NCBI GenBank assembly: GCA_947471745.1
Contig: CANJKZ010000423.1
Coordinates: 620,001-684,000, forward strand
DNA: 64,000 bases
Source of the DNA: Closterium sp. Naga37s-1
Lineage: Eukaryota; Streptophyta; Zygnematophyceae; Desmidiales; Closteriaceae
Direction of reading: 5' to 3'
In this document: positions 45,020 through 56,828 of the stretch, in pieces
Position numbering within the stretch: position 1 is the first letter of the stretch
Layout: each line of letters starts with the position of its first letter
Position numbers and translations under genes: made by a program
The notes under the pieces: model-generated
Told to the model about the DNA's origin: nothing
Database searches by the model: none
Seen by the model: only the letters and a program-made list of their open reading frames with translations

Positions 45020-46013
45020 CCTGGCCACCACGGGTGTCACCCAAGCCCCCACCACCGCTGCCACCACCACTCCCCCCTCCGCCACCACCGCCGCCACCAC
45101 CGCTCCCGGCACCACCACCGCCCCCACTACCACCTCCACCCCCACGACCACCCCCACCACCTCCACCTCCCCCGCCGCCTCCACCACCGCCCCCTCCACC
45201 GCCACGTCCGCCACCCCTGCCACCCTTGCCTCCCCTAGAGCTGCTGCGCTTCCCACTAGGAGCGGAAGCAGCTGCGACATGCTCAGCACCGAGGAGGTCG
45301 ACAGCAGCAGCTGCGGAGGCGTAGGAGGAGGTAGGAGGGGAGGGGGAGCACCCCTTAAAGAGGGGAGTGCAGGGAGTACCACGAGCAGCACCTACAGCTA
45401 GAATGTTCTTCTCGGCTGCTTGGAGGTGCTTCTCGAGGTCGTCGACAGTGAGAGAATGGGGGTCAAGGGCGAGGAAGTGATCCCTGACTGAGCGAAGAGT
45501 GTCAGGGAGGCGGGTGATGAGGAAGTAGAGAGTAAAGTACATCGGGGGGTGGTTCTCTGCGAGGAACTCGGCTGGAAGGGCGGCACGAAGGCGAGTGTCA
45601 CTAGCGCATAGGTGAGAGATGAGGTCCTCAGCGGTGGTAAACGAGGACAGGTCAGGGAACAGGTAGGGTAGCATAAGTCGACCGAGGGCTGCAGTGGCCG
45701 GGGAAGAGTAGCGGGCAACTACAGCTTCGTACAGTGCCTTGGCAGTCTTGTGCTGGCTAAAATGCGTTCGCTCTGTGATCGGCAGATGGTTGCGAATAGC
45801 TAGGCGCGCAGCAGCATCGCGGGTCTGCCACTGGGAGCGGGCTAGAGCAGTCTCAGTGTCAGCAGGAGCAACGGCAGTGCCAGACACGTAATCGAACAGG
45901 GAAACACCGTCCTTGGCATCAGTCAGAAGGAATAGTTGCAGGTGGTCAAGCCAGGTGGGAAACTCTACTGGGCGACCGTCAGGATCGAACTCGAGCACAT
46001 TAAGTGTCGCCAT
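41631..46013 (-). CDS. Copia Gag-RT-RNase H polyprotein lacking protease and integrase (part A)
   Basis: An uninterrupted frame of about 1460 residues from ATG 46013 (MATLNVLEFDPDGRPVEFPT). Order: gag core, Gly-rich spacer, variant knuckle C-x13-C-x3-H-x4-C, then directly into the Pro/Ala/Gly linker (APGPPQVDPLPTPG). Next come a QQLHDWYGRR motif, RT (WIFRVKRPPG; YVDDLVFATAD) and RNase H (HSDASW; YVDNKAAIALCQEHRL; DIFTKAL). Sister copies carry about 450 codons of protease-integrase where A jumps from FDLEYEAIL to APGPP. The open frame suggests recent activity or mobilisation in trans. Confidence 0.92.
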
Positions 46014-46130
46014 AGTAGCAGTGCAGGCAAGGCAGCTCAAGGCAGGCAGGCACTCAAGGCAGGCAGGCGCTCTTGTCAGGCAGGCACTCAAGGCAGGCTC
46101 TCCAGGCAGGTTAAGACAGGCAGGCACTCA

Positions 46131-49100
46131 AGGCAGACGCAGCAGCAGACTCAAACGACGGGTCTGTGACAACAGTGGCTAACAGACGCGTGACAGTAGG
46201 GTGCTCAGCACGAAACTGGTCAGACTCAGGGTCCGCAACGTCAGGCAGAGAGGACCCAGGGGGAGACGGCAGAGGAACACGCTGCGGAGGAGAGGAAGGA
46301 CGACGGACTACGAGGTGGGTGCCGGGGACAGCCGGCTGACGCAGACGAGGAACACGACGACCGGAACGACCAGAACGGACAGGCGAGACAGGACGCGACC
46401 CAGGCTCACGACGCTCAGCAAGACCCCCTGTCTGCTCAGTGTAAGGAGAAGGAGCAGGCAGCGGTGAGCCAGGCTGTAACGGAAGACCAGTAGACGAAGG
46501 GAGACTAAGAACCTGGCGAAGCACAGAGTCAGGCGGTGGCTGAGACGACGGAGACGGTGGAGCGAAGAACAGGCGCGGCTGTGCAGTGCCACCAGAACCA
46601 GCACCTCCAGTACCCCCAGCAGCTCCAAAACCCTCAGCACCAGCTCCTCCAGGACCAGCTCCACCAGCAGCAGCACCCCCAGAACCAGCACCTCCAGTCC
46701 CAGGGTCTCCAGCCGCAGTGTCTCCAGCAGTAGCACCCCCAGACCCAGGGTCTCCGGCAGTAGCACCCTCAGGCACAGCACCTCCAGCCCCAGCAGCTCC
46801 AGTACCTCCAGTACGAGCACCTCCGGGACCAGCGACTCGAGCACCGCCAATAGACAAAGGACCAGCACCACTCCCAGCTCCAGTGACGTCAGCAGAAGTA
46901 CCTCCAGCAGCAGAGCCCCGAGCTCCAGAAGGCCGACCCTGACGGCGACCGTACCAGTCGTGCAGCTGCTGTGAGGTGAGAGGCACACGCGGACGAAGGC
47001 GGCTACTCCAAGGAGACCGCGCAACAGCAGTCTCAGAACCCTCAGGCGGCGCACCCCCAGACTCAGTACCCCCAGGCTCCTCACGCGCGGGCTCAGCACC
47101 CCCAGACGCAGCACCCCCAGGCTCAGGACCTCCAGGCTCCTCACGATAAAGGCTCAGCACCTCCAGGCTCCGCACCCTCAGGCTCCTCACGCTCAGGCTC
47201 AGCGCCCCCAGGCTCAGGACCCCCAAGCTCCGCACCCCCAAGCTCCGCACCCCCAGGTCCAGCACCCCCAGAGACAGCACCACCCCCAGCAGGACCTGAG
47301 TCACCAGTGACCTCAACAGGCGCAGGCACGGGAGGGTCTACCTGAGAAACACCTGAAGGAGCGGGACCTGGCGCGGGGAGGGGGTCTACCTGGGGAGGAC
47401 CTGGGGCGAGAAAGAGCGACGGGGGGGGGCGAGGGGCAGTGCGGTAGGGAAAGAGACGGTAAAAGGGGACTGACTCGTCAAAGGTGACGTCCTGAGACGG
47501 AAAGACACGGCGCGAGGCGGGGTCGTAAAACTGCCAGCCAGGCGCGTCAGGGACAAAACCAAGGAAGACGCAGGGAATGGCGCGAGCGGAGAGCTTGTCC
47601 GCGGTGGTATCGCGGACAAAGGCACGAGCACCCCAGACCCGGAAACGCGACGCATCGCCAACCTCCCCCGTCCACAGCAGTGTGGGCGAGGTCTCCGGCA
47701 AGGAGACACGGGGCCAGAGGTTGAGCTGATGCGCAGCGTACCGGACCGCAAACGGCCACAGAAAATGGGGGGCAGCCGCATGGATCATGGAGGTACGAGC
47801 GACCTCCATGACTAAGCCAATGCGGCGCTTAGCAACCCCATTCTGCTGCGGAGAGGCCGGAAGCGTGAACGTCTGGCGAATGCCGTGCTCCGCACAGAAA
47901 GCTGCCAAGAGGTCGGAGGAGAACTCACCACCTCTGTCAGAGTGCAGACGCAGGACAGGAAAGTCCGACTGGAACCGCTCGCGGAGCTGGAGACGAACAG
48001 CACGGATCCAGGGGATCAGAACATCAGGGACCTGACCCTTGCGCTGCAAGGGGAAGACCGTGGTGTAGCGTGTGTAGTCGTCGACAGCCAGCAGGAAGTA
48101 CCGCTCGCGGCCCTGCCCCTGGACGCGGGCGGGGCCCCACACGTCCAGGTGGAGAGTCAGCAGGGGAGCCTCTGTGGGAGGGAACGAGGAGGAGTGAGGA
48201 GCAGCGCGCTGCCGCCCCTCGACGCAAGGAATGCAGGGCGGCGCAGGCGAGGGAGGGAGGGCAGGCAGAGACCTGGGATGACCAGAGACCAGGGAGCGAG
48301 AGTGCATGCTACGAAGGCGAGGCAGGGAGGGGTGACCAAGGCGGTGGTGCCACAGGAGAGTGTCGTGTGACAGGCGACGACACTCACACTGTGTAGCTAC
48401 CTGAGCAGACGCGTACAGCTGGGGAGACAAAGGGGTGTAGCGTGACGTGGTGGTGATGGTGTACAGACTGGACCCAGGCGCACGTGTGAACGTGGCCAGG
48501 TGACGGCCGGTCCGGGAGCACGTGCAGATCGCCACACGCTGTCCTCCAGGAGTAAAGGTGTCAACCCAATGATCCTGAAGGACGGCGTTGCTCACCAAGT
48601 TCGTAGAGAACGAGGGGAGGTGGAGACCAGACAGCTCACCACACGGAAGCACAGTGGTGGACCGTGCAAGCACTGGGCCCCCAGAGGGGTCAGCCAGGGA
48701 GACAGGGACAGGTGCAGGGAGGGGTGTGACTGTGGTACTGTCACGAAAGAAACAGCGCGAAGCACCAGAGTCAAGTGTAAAGGTGTGCAAGGCCTGTGCG
48801 GACGCAGTACCAGGGAGAGCAGACTCACTAGCACCGAGGGCTGCAGGCGCTACACCTGGGTCTATACCGGGGTCAGGCGGCACACACAAGTAGCAATCAC
48901 CCTCAGCACTAACAGTCAATGCATACATGGCAGCAAGGATTGCATCAAAGTCAAGATCAAAGATAGGTACATCACGCCTAAGCAGATCTGCCCAGTTGGG
49001 GAATTCAGTAGCATGAGGAAACTTGGCGCGCCAGGCGTCGCTGAGCCGAGCGAAGCAGCGGTACTCAGTGTGAAAACCGTTGCATGGGCGACCCTTGCGG

Positions 49101-50269
49101 GGACCAGTGAGAATGCCATAGGGGCAGCGACTAAGACCCCCAGACGCCCCACGCCCGGCATACCAGTCATGGAGCTGCTGATAAGAGGGGGTCTGGCGCT
49201 GCTGCTGGTGCTGCGGCTGCTGTTGCTGCTGCTGCTGGCCCCCACTGGAGCTCCCCTTCTGGCCGGTCCCACTCCCGCCCCCACCTCCACCGCCACTACC
49301 ACTGCCTCCTCCCCCACTACCGCCGCTGCCACCTCCACCACTCCCGGTCCCACCGCCGCCCCACCCACCTCCTCCACCCCCACGACCACCTCCACCACCT
49401 CCACCACCCCCGCCGCCTCCACCACCCCTGCCGCCTCCACCACCGCTTCCTCCGCCGCCACCTCCACCACCCCTGCCACCCTTGCCGCCCCTGCCACCGC
49501 CGCGCTTCCCACTAGGAGTGGAAGCCGCTGCGACCTTCTCAGCACCTAGGAGGTCGACTGCAGCAGCAGCTGAGGCGTAGGAAGGGGCAAGAGGGGAGGG
49601 GGAGCACCCCTCAAAGAGGGGAGTGCGGGGAGTGCCACGGGCAGCACCTACAGCGAGGATGTTCTTCTCTGCTGCTAGGAGCTGCTGCTCGAAGTCGGCT
49701 AGAGTGATTGTGGTAGGGTCCTTGGCGAGGAAATGGTCCCTGACAGAGCTAAGAGTGTCAGGGAGGCGGGTGACGAGGATGTAGAGGGTAAAGTACAACG
49801 GGGGGATGTTCGTGGCGAGGAACTCGTCGGTAAGAGCGGCACGAAAGCGGGCGTCACTAGCGCGGAGGTGAGAGATAAGGTCCTCAGCGGTGGTAAACGA
49901 GGACAGGTCGGGGAACAGGTAGGGCAGGATGAGACGTCCTACGGCTGCAGTGGCTGGGGAGGAATAGCGTGCAACTACAGCGTCATACAACGCCTTAGCA
50001 GTCTTGTGCTGACTAAAATGCGTGCGCTCAGTGACCGGCAGGTGGTTGCGGATAGCGAGGCGCGCAGCAGCATCGCGAGTCTGCCACTGTGAGCGGTCGA
50101 GAGCAGGAGCAGTGTCAGCAGGAGCAGCGGCAGTGCCAGACGCATGATCGAACAGTGAAACGCCGTCTTTGGCATCCGTCATAAGAAACAGCTGCAGATC
50201 GTCTAGCCAAGTGGCAAACTCAATCGGGCGACCGTCAGGCTCAAACGCGAGAACATTAAGCGTCGCCAT
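46131..50269 (-). pseudogene. Copia Gag-protease-integrase, truncated before RT (part B)
   Basis: The frame from ATG 50269 to 47141 holds gag (MATLNVLAFEPDGRPIEFAT), a Gly-rich spacer, the variant C-x13-C-x3-H-x4-C knuckle, a protease region (FTLDSGASRCFF) and integrase (HRLGHPS; LHLDVWGP; LHSDRGGEFSSD; NGVAKRRIG). The last motif has Lys where the catalytic Glu is expected (codon at 47828-47830), a G-to-A change relative to element 1. A frameshift near 47150 moves the linker to another frame. The segment ends at 46131 in the middle of the linker, at SFESAAASA, before RT. Confidence 0.9.
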
Positions 50270-50906
50270 TATAGCAGCGCAGGCAAAAGCAGCAGGCCAA
50301 GGCAGCAGGAACAGGCAGTAGGCAAAGGCAGCAGACTCAGGCGGCAGGGAGGCGCGCAAGGCAGGCAGGCGCACTTCAGGCAGGCAGGCGCAAGGCAGGC
50401 AGGCGCAAGGCAGGCTGCGCGTGGTTAGAGCGGACGCGCGACACACGGGCGGCGAAGTGCGCAGGGCAAGGCGGCGGCGCACAGGCAGGGCAGGGCACAG
50501 CTGCGACGGGCGGCGCACGGGCAGGGGAACGCGCGGCGACTGGCTGCGCGCGGAGGCAGGCTGTGCGTGGCTGCGGGCTGCGCGCGGCTGTGGGCTGCGC
50601 GTGGCTGCGGGCTGCGCGCGGTTGCGGGCTGCGTGCGGCGGCGGGCTGCGCGCGGCTGCGGGCTGCGCGCGAAGCAGCAGCGGGCGCGCGGGCGGCCGAG
50701 GCAGGTAGCGCGGCGCGCGAGGCTGCAGCAGGCTGCGCGCGAGCTGCAGCAGCGGGGCGCGCTAGATTTTTTTTTACGCGCGCGTGTAGCCGAGGCGCGC
50801 GCGGGCAGCAGGCAAGGCAGGCAGGCAGGCAAGGCTGTAGGTGAGGTAACGCGGTAACAAGTGGGCCCGAATCTTAGGTCCTAAGGACCTACTGCTCTAG
50901 ATACCA

Positions 50907-51041
50907 TGTTAAGAACTAGGCAAGAACGATGTGTCGATTAGGTCAAGGTTGGGGTACAAAACTAGAGTGTCGAGATCATTTGTGTACCCCCTAAGGCTAG
51001 CCCCAATATAGCCTAGATAATAACATGCATATGTTTTGACA
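50907..51041 (-). repeat. 5' LTR of composite copia (part B)
   Basis: 135 bp, TGTTAAG to TTTGACA on the plus strand, flanked inside by the complement of TGGTATCTAGAGC. Confidence 0.8.
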
Positions 51042-51714
51042 GTAGGATGGGAAAGGGAGGACGTGGATGGGTCTGTCAAGGTATGATGGCCCTGATTGGA
51101 GACTTGTGGTTGTCTAAGGTGCAGTCCAGGTTGGGAAATATATACATGTATATCTATATCTATTAGTGGTATTAGTATACTGTGTGATATTGTTATTAGT
51201 GTTACAGCAGCTGGTTTGACTAGAAGCTGTACTGAGTGTGAGTGAGCTTCACTCCCCATGTTAGTGCACTCTTCAGTGTTGAATCGTATTCTCCTGCTGT
51301 TGGCAATCCAGTGTGGTATGCTTCAACCACGGATGACCTGCATTGGAGCAAACGTGGAGGGAGGGAGGTTCGCTCAGCTGCTTTATCAATCAGAAACATT
51401 ACCCGTCAAAAAGCAATAAGCATTCCACAAGAAATGCTCCTTCACGACAAAATCAGCACGCTCCTTTACAGTTGCTTGTAAGCAATAGAGCAGCATCATG
51501 CATGCTAGGAACAAACCACCAAAGCAGTGACATCCGTGCAAGCATAAGCACACCATAGTAGCGCAAGCAGCAGCACACGCCTAATCATGTGAGCATCAAC
51601 ACACCCCGGTGGCATCGAATGCCAGAAACATGGTCTCAGAATGAATGCAACCAACAACAGCAAGAGACCATGCACACCTACTATTCAGAAAGGGCCCGCA
51701 TTTCTTATAGCACC
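51042..51714. other. Spacer between copia and kinase gene
   Basis: No gene recognised. The kinase 3' exon(s) following the exon that ends at 52147 should lie to the left of the minisatellite, but I could not identify one in this stretch. Confidence 0.4.
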
Positions 51715-52145
51715 AAAGGCACGCAATGCCCAATCGCACCACACTCACCCAATGCCTAATAGCACCGCACCACACTCACCCAATGCCTAATAGCAGTGCA
51801 CCACACTCACCCAATGCCTAATAGCAGTGCACCACACTCACCCAATGCCTAATAGCAGTGCACCACACTCACCCAATGCCTAATAGCAGTGCACCACACT
51901 CACCCAATGCCTAATAGCAGTGCACCACACTCACCCAATGCCTAATAGCAGTGCACCACACTCACCCAATGCCTAATAGCAGTGCACCACACTCACCCCA
52001 TGCCTAATAGCAGTGCACCACACTCACCCAATGCCTAATAGCAGTGCACCACACTCACCCAATGCCTAATAGCAGTGCACCATACTCACCCAATGCCTAA
52101 TAGCAGTGCACCACACTCACCCAATGCCCAACAGCACCACACTCA
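51715..52145 (-). repeat. 31-bp minisatellite built from a kinase 5' splice site
   Basis: On the minus strand the unit reads GCATTGG then GTGAGTGTGGTGCACTGC then TATTAG, repeated about 13 times. The first unit coincides with the real exon border GGCACTGG/GTGAGTGTGG at 52147. Every unit has a strong donor and a TATTAG acceptor-like end, so each looks like a 24-nt GT...AG segment with a 7-nt remnant of the exon. Confidence 0.9.
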
Positions 52146-52395
52146 CCCAGTGCCTCCAAAGCTGAGGGCCTTTCTTCTGGGTCCTTCCTCAGCAGGGCTC
52201 TCAGCAGATCCTTAGCCTCCTCAGACACACCCCTCCACACCCCGCCCTTCAAGGAAAGCTCATTTCGCGCAATACCCTCCTGCATTGTCTTCCCCTTCCC
52301 CTTCCAGCTTCCGCCACCCACTCGTCCAGCTGGCTTGTTAAACTCATCAGGTAGAGCCGCCCAGGAGGGAAGGCCGCCTGCTAGCATGGCATACA

Positions 52396-53925
52396 TGTGA
52401 AGATAAGCAGTAGAAGAAGGCGCCATAGCTAGGAAAGCCCTAGCTAGGCAAGAAACAGTTTAGGCAAAGAAGAAGCAGTTGCACTAGCAAGAATGAGGAT
52501 ACAAATAGCAAACCCTAGAAGGGTTGTACTCGCTATAGAGCACCCCACTACAGGCTAGAGCATAATATTCTGACACACCCCCATAGCCAAAGTGGGGTGT
52601 AATCAGCAGAGCAAGCAAAGCAGAACAAGCTCAGGGTGGATCACAATGTCACCACACATTCTGAGCACAAGTTCAGGAAGCAATAGTTTAAAGTTCACAA
52701 TTATGAGCAAAGCTAGTGGTAGTCACAACGGGCAAGTGAGGAGGAGGAGGGACAGTGAGAGGAGAGGAGATAGGAGGCGACGGCTGAAGCTGCAGACACA
52801 CGGGCAACAGGAGGCACACTGGCACAGCGGCTACCAGAACAGCGCTCCGGACTACTGGAGTAACTGGCCCCGCGGCTAAAAGTAGCGGCAGACGAGCAAC
52901 GGACCCACGGGCGACTGGCACAGGTGGCTACGACTGGGCTACCGGAGCAACTCCCCGGACTACAGGTGCTGCTGACGACACGACGGCAACCTCCGTTCAA
53001 CCTCCCCCAAACAGTACCACCCCCCCTGACACACACCCCCTGCTTCACCCCTAGCTCCACTCCCCCTTCACCCCCCCTTAGTACCACTCCGACGGCTCCA
53101 ACAGGTCCACCCCCCTTCAGCGGCAGCTGCAGCACAGGGAGACGGAGGAGGAGGAGGAGCAGGGAACGGCACACAGAAGCTGCACCCCCATACCCCCCAC
53201 CCCCAAACCCTAATCCAGGAGAACGGACAGAAGGAGGGGTGGGGCGCCTTCAGAAGCACGGGGGACAGCGGGGAGGACAGGGGCAGCAAAGAACGGGCCG
53301 CCCACGGGCCTGGCACAGCCTCCCGAACCGCGCGCAGGCGGCCCGAGCCGCGCGCGGGCCTGGCGCAGTCCGTACGGGCCGCGCGCGGGCCTGGCGCAGC
53401 CCGTACGGGCCGCGCGCGGGCCTGGCGCAGCCCGTACGGGCCGCGCGCCGGCTGTACGGGCCGCGCGCAGGCCACGACGGGCGACGGGGGGCGACGCGCG
53501 GGTCCCCGTCGCCCGTCGTAGCGCCTCCTGGGGGCGACGCGCCGAGTGACGGGGCAGAAACCCGTCGCGCGCCTCGGGGCGCACGGCGGGCAGAAAACCG
53601 CCGCGCGCCTCGGGGCGCACGGCGGGCTGAAAAACCCTAATTTCGACGCCGCGCACCACGGGGCGCGCGGCGGACAGGGAGTAGCAGTAGCAGCGGAAGC
53701 AGTGAGGTGGGGCCCACAGGCCAGGAGCATATCGCTCTGATACCATGTGAAGATAAGCAGTAGAAGAAGGCGCCATAGCTAGGAAAGCCCTAGCTAGGCA
53801 AGAAACAGTTTAGGCAAAGAAGAAGCAGTTGCACTAGCAAGAATGAGGATACAAATAGCAAACCCTAGAAGGGTTGTACTCGCTATAGAGCACCCCACTA
53901 CAGGCTAGAGCATAATATTCTGACA
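52396..53925 (-). mobile_element. Very young non-autonomous LTR element in the kinase exon
   Basis: 180-bp LTRs (52396-52575 and 53746-53925) look identical base for base. The target duplication is ATACA (52391-52395 and 53926-53930). On the minus strand TGGTATCAGAGCGAT follows the 5' LTR, a perfect initiator tRNA-Met primer site, and GGGGGTG precedes the 3' LTR. The 1.17-kb interior has no gag or pol. It shares GC-rich iterations of CGCGGGCCTGGCGCAGCCCG with the element at 21212-22681. Confidence 0.95.
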
Positions 53926-55764
53926 ATACAGCACAACACCGGCGCTCCAAGTGTCTGCCTTGGCGTTGTAAGGTGATTTCATGGCCACCTCTGGTGCCAT
54001 GTACTCTGATGTGCCTGTGGTGTCCGTGCATACACCATCTGAAAACAAAAATTGGGTGGAACCGCATGGGAAAGAACGGCCATGATGTGTACAAAAAATG
54101 GTTGGATTCAAACGGAATAAGAAAGGGAAAAGGACGGAATAAGAAAGAGAAAGGGACAGAAGAAGAAGGAGGAAGGGACGGAAGAAGAAAGAGAAAGGGA
54201 AGGAAAGAACAGTACTGACCAGCACGGTCCTTACCGTCGTTGAGAAATCCAGCCACTCCAAAGTCACTGAGCTTGATCCTCACGTCCCCGTTGCCTGATT
54301 GGTGAGGCTTCCGGTCGCACAAGAGAATGTTTTCGGGCTTCACATCGCGGTGAAGCACACCGAGGGAGTGGCAGTGGTGGAGAGCTCCCAGCAGCTGTCT
54401 CGTCACGGACGCTGCCTGTGTCTCAGTAAGACGGCCTTTGGGGGCGCTTTGTATAAAGTCGAAAAGATCACCACCGTTGCATAGTTCCATTACGAGATGA
54501 ACAGCCTGGATGAGAGGGAGTTAAGTGTAGAGAATCAGGCCGGGGAAGGAGTGATCAGCACAATACTTTCAGTGCTAATCCGGGCATCTGTGAAGAAAAA
54601 TATGGTGCTTGCACATAAGATGTGGAAGTCCAGGAAGCTTAACACGAAAGAAACATTGCAGGAGAAGCAATTGCGCGTACCCTGTGATCCTCGAACACTT
54701 CATGTACTTGCACGACTTCGCAATGTGCCTTTAAAAGGCCCATGAGCAGAACCTCTGTGCGTAAATCAGTGACTTCTCTTGGTGTCTGCAGGAACAATGA
54801 CACAGAAAAAAGGGAAGCATGGTTTGTCAAAATGAGAAAGCAAGTGATTTGTATTACAAACTTCAATCCTCACTTGTAGTGCATATAAGTGTATATGCTT
54901 CTGTACCTTGATATTGAACTTGTGAATAGTCTTGCAAGCGAACACTATGCCAGTGCGCCATTCCAGGCACTTCCTGATTTCGCAGCTACCTCCCTCGCCG
55001 ATCTTCTCCTTGCTGATGTGGAACTTATCCGTCACGCAGCTGTATCGGATGCCCAAAATCCTCTCTCGCAGTTGTAGCTGACGTGGCGAACACGGCACCG
55101 AATCCACTTTCTGGCCGAAGCTGCGTCCAGATGTGCTTTGGTTGATCGGCTGACGTGGGGAAGGAGCTGGAACTGTGGGGGCGCTGTTCGTGGCAAGGGT
55201 AAAGGTCCCTCCTGCCCAGGTTTCCTTGCTGGAACTCGCGTGCACGAGGACCTTCATATTTCGCATGGACGAGGGAGAGGGAGCTCCCATGTGGCGAACT
55301 ACTTCGCGAGAGTTTGTCGTTTGTCCTTCGTCAGCAATTGATGAAATCCCGCTTCGCCATTCCACATCACCCGCGAGTCTCTTATTTTCTGTGCTTCCCG
55401 TGAAACCTTTTGTCAAGGTTAGATCACACACCCTGCAGTCCCCACCAACGGACTTAGCGTTTCGATGAGAGACGCGCACCGCTCCTCTCGCTGCTCCACC
55501 GTCTAGCACGGTAGAATGTTGGTAGCGATGCTTAGGCTGGCTCCTGCTATTCTCGAGAGTAAGCGAGGCGCTGCTGGATTTCAGTTCTTCGTGAGGGCGA
55601 TCATGCTCTCCGCGAGGCGACTTGAAACCGCTTCGCGGCGGACTTCGCGGACCTCGCACAAGTTCGAAACTCTTCCTCTGGACGAGCACGCGGTGCGCAT
55701 ACCTCCGAGGCGTTGGCAGCGGAACAGGAGGACAGGAACTTTCGCAGCACGCGCCGTGGCTTGA

Positions 55765-55912
55765 AGCAGTAGCATCACTGCTAGCGGTGGCAGCAGTTGT
55801 CAGTTTGTTACAAGTACCATTGTTAGCAGTAGTGGTGTAGCAGTAGCATCACTGCTAGCGGTGGCAGCAGTTGTCAGTTTGTTACAAGTACCATTGTTAG
55901 CAGTAGTGGTGT
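55765..55912. repeat. 74-bp tandem duplication in kinase exon 1
   Basis: AGCAGTAGCATCACTGCTAG starts at 55765 and again at 55839. The two copies appear identical. 74 is not a multiple of three, and no GT-AG pair inside restores the frame. Confidence 0.92.
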
Positions 55913-56828
55913 TGCTGCTAATGTCCTGATACATTCTGGAGCAATCCATCTCGGGCAAATCAAGGTTTGACGACGAGCGGAAAGGTCGTCCATGCAGCCA
56001 TCGCGCCCAAATGGCGGCGCCGTGTTTAGGGTGATTAGCAACGGCGCGTGACGGCGGGATTGAAGGAGCGACTACGTCGCCTCTGGAGGCGCCGGTTTTC
56101 TTGGCGTTTGGGGCAGCGCCAGCCATTTCAGGCTCTGAATCGCAGTTGTTGCGGGGCGTGATGTCCTGGCTGCCTGGGGGCGACTCGACGCGCATCGGCG
56201 GCGGCACGGCGGAGGAGCCTAGAGAAGCAGGATCATAAATGCCACTGGCACTACCCAACTGACGGCAACTGTCGCCGCGGTAATGAACCGGCATGCTGTC
56301 AAGCCGCGCAGGAACGGACGGCGGTCTGACGAACTGACGCGGTCGCTGCGACTGCCATTGGCCTTTCCATGATAGCCCTGGCGACTTCGGCGGTAGAGCG
56401 CTTGGACTAGTACCGCTAGGGGTAGTACCCCCGCTAGTAGTACAAGCAGCAGCACTTGCTGCCTCTGCAGCGGCATTGGTAGCGACATTAGTAGTGGCAG
56501 CGGCGGCGGGGATGATCTCGAGAACGGCATGGCCGCCGCGCGCCTCGATCTCCTGTTGGAGACGATTGAGTTGCAGAAGCAGCTGAGGGTGATGCCGCGA
56601 GTTGAGCTTCGTGCTCGGCTCAGCCTGCGTCCTGCCTGGCTGGCTGCTCGTGGGAAGTTCGCCGTCCGCCGCCGCCGCCGCCGCGGTCGCCTGAGGCATG
56701 GCTTCGGGATATTCAGAGGCGCCGGGATTAACGGCGAAATTGGCTTGGGCGAACTCCCTGACGGAGGGAGGCGATTTGAGCTTTTGATAGTCCGTCATCT
56801 GCGTCAAGGGGGCAACGGCTGAAAGCAT

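Larger units (their letters stand above)
41258..51041 (-). mobile_element. Composite of two truncated Ty1/copia elements
   Basis: A left LTR (41258-41395) and a right LTR (50907-51041) enclose two gag-pol segments in the same orientation. The LTRs are only roughly two-thirds alike and no target duplication matches, so they come from different subfamilies. The right part (B, 46131-51041) has gag, protease and integrase but stops before RT. The left part (A, 41258-46130) has leader, gag, RT and RNase H but no protease or integrase. The parts meet at AAGGCAG, a word present in both parents. TGGTATCTAGAGC follows the right LTR as primer site. Confidence 0.85.
52147..56828 (-). pseudogene. CAMK/CDPK-like Ser/Thr protein kinase, broken by duplication and LTR insertion
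   Basis: Exons 56828-54907, 54785-54681, 54505-54235 and 54038-52147 (the last split by the LTR element) have GT-AG borders and matching phases. About 575 low-complexity residues precede the kinase domain. Motifs in order: GEGGSCEIRKC (Gly loop), FACKTI (Lys), VMELCNGGDLFDFI, HRDVKPENILL, KLSDFGVAGF, GTSEYMAPEV, KADTWSAGVVLYAML, GVSEEAKDLLRALLRKDP. It resembles calcium-dependent or PEP-carboxylase-kinase-related kinases; no EF hands are visible, and 3' exons were not found. A 74-bp tandem duplication in exon 1 (3n+2) creates a stop at 55800; without it exon 1 is exactly 616 codons. The LTR element cuts codons between LY and AM. Both lesions look recent. Confidence 0.85.

Noticed and set aside
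46308..47144. Leu-rich frames overlapping the linker of copia part B
   Set aside because: They are frame-shifted readings of the same linker.
55765..55912. The 74-bp duplication acting as a new intron
   Set aside because: The GT-AG combinations I tried inside it give lengths that do not restore the frame.
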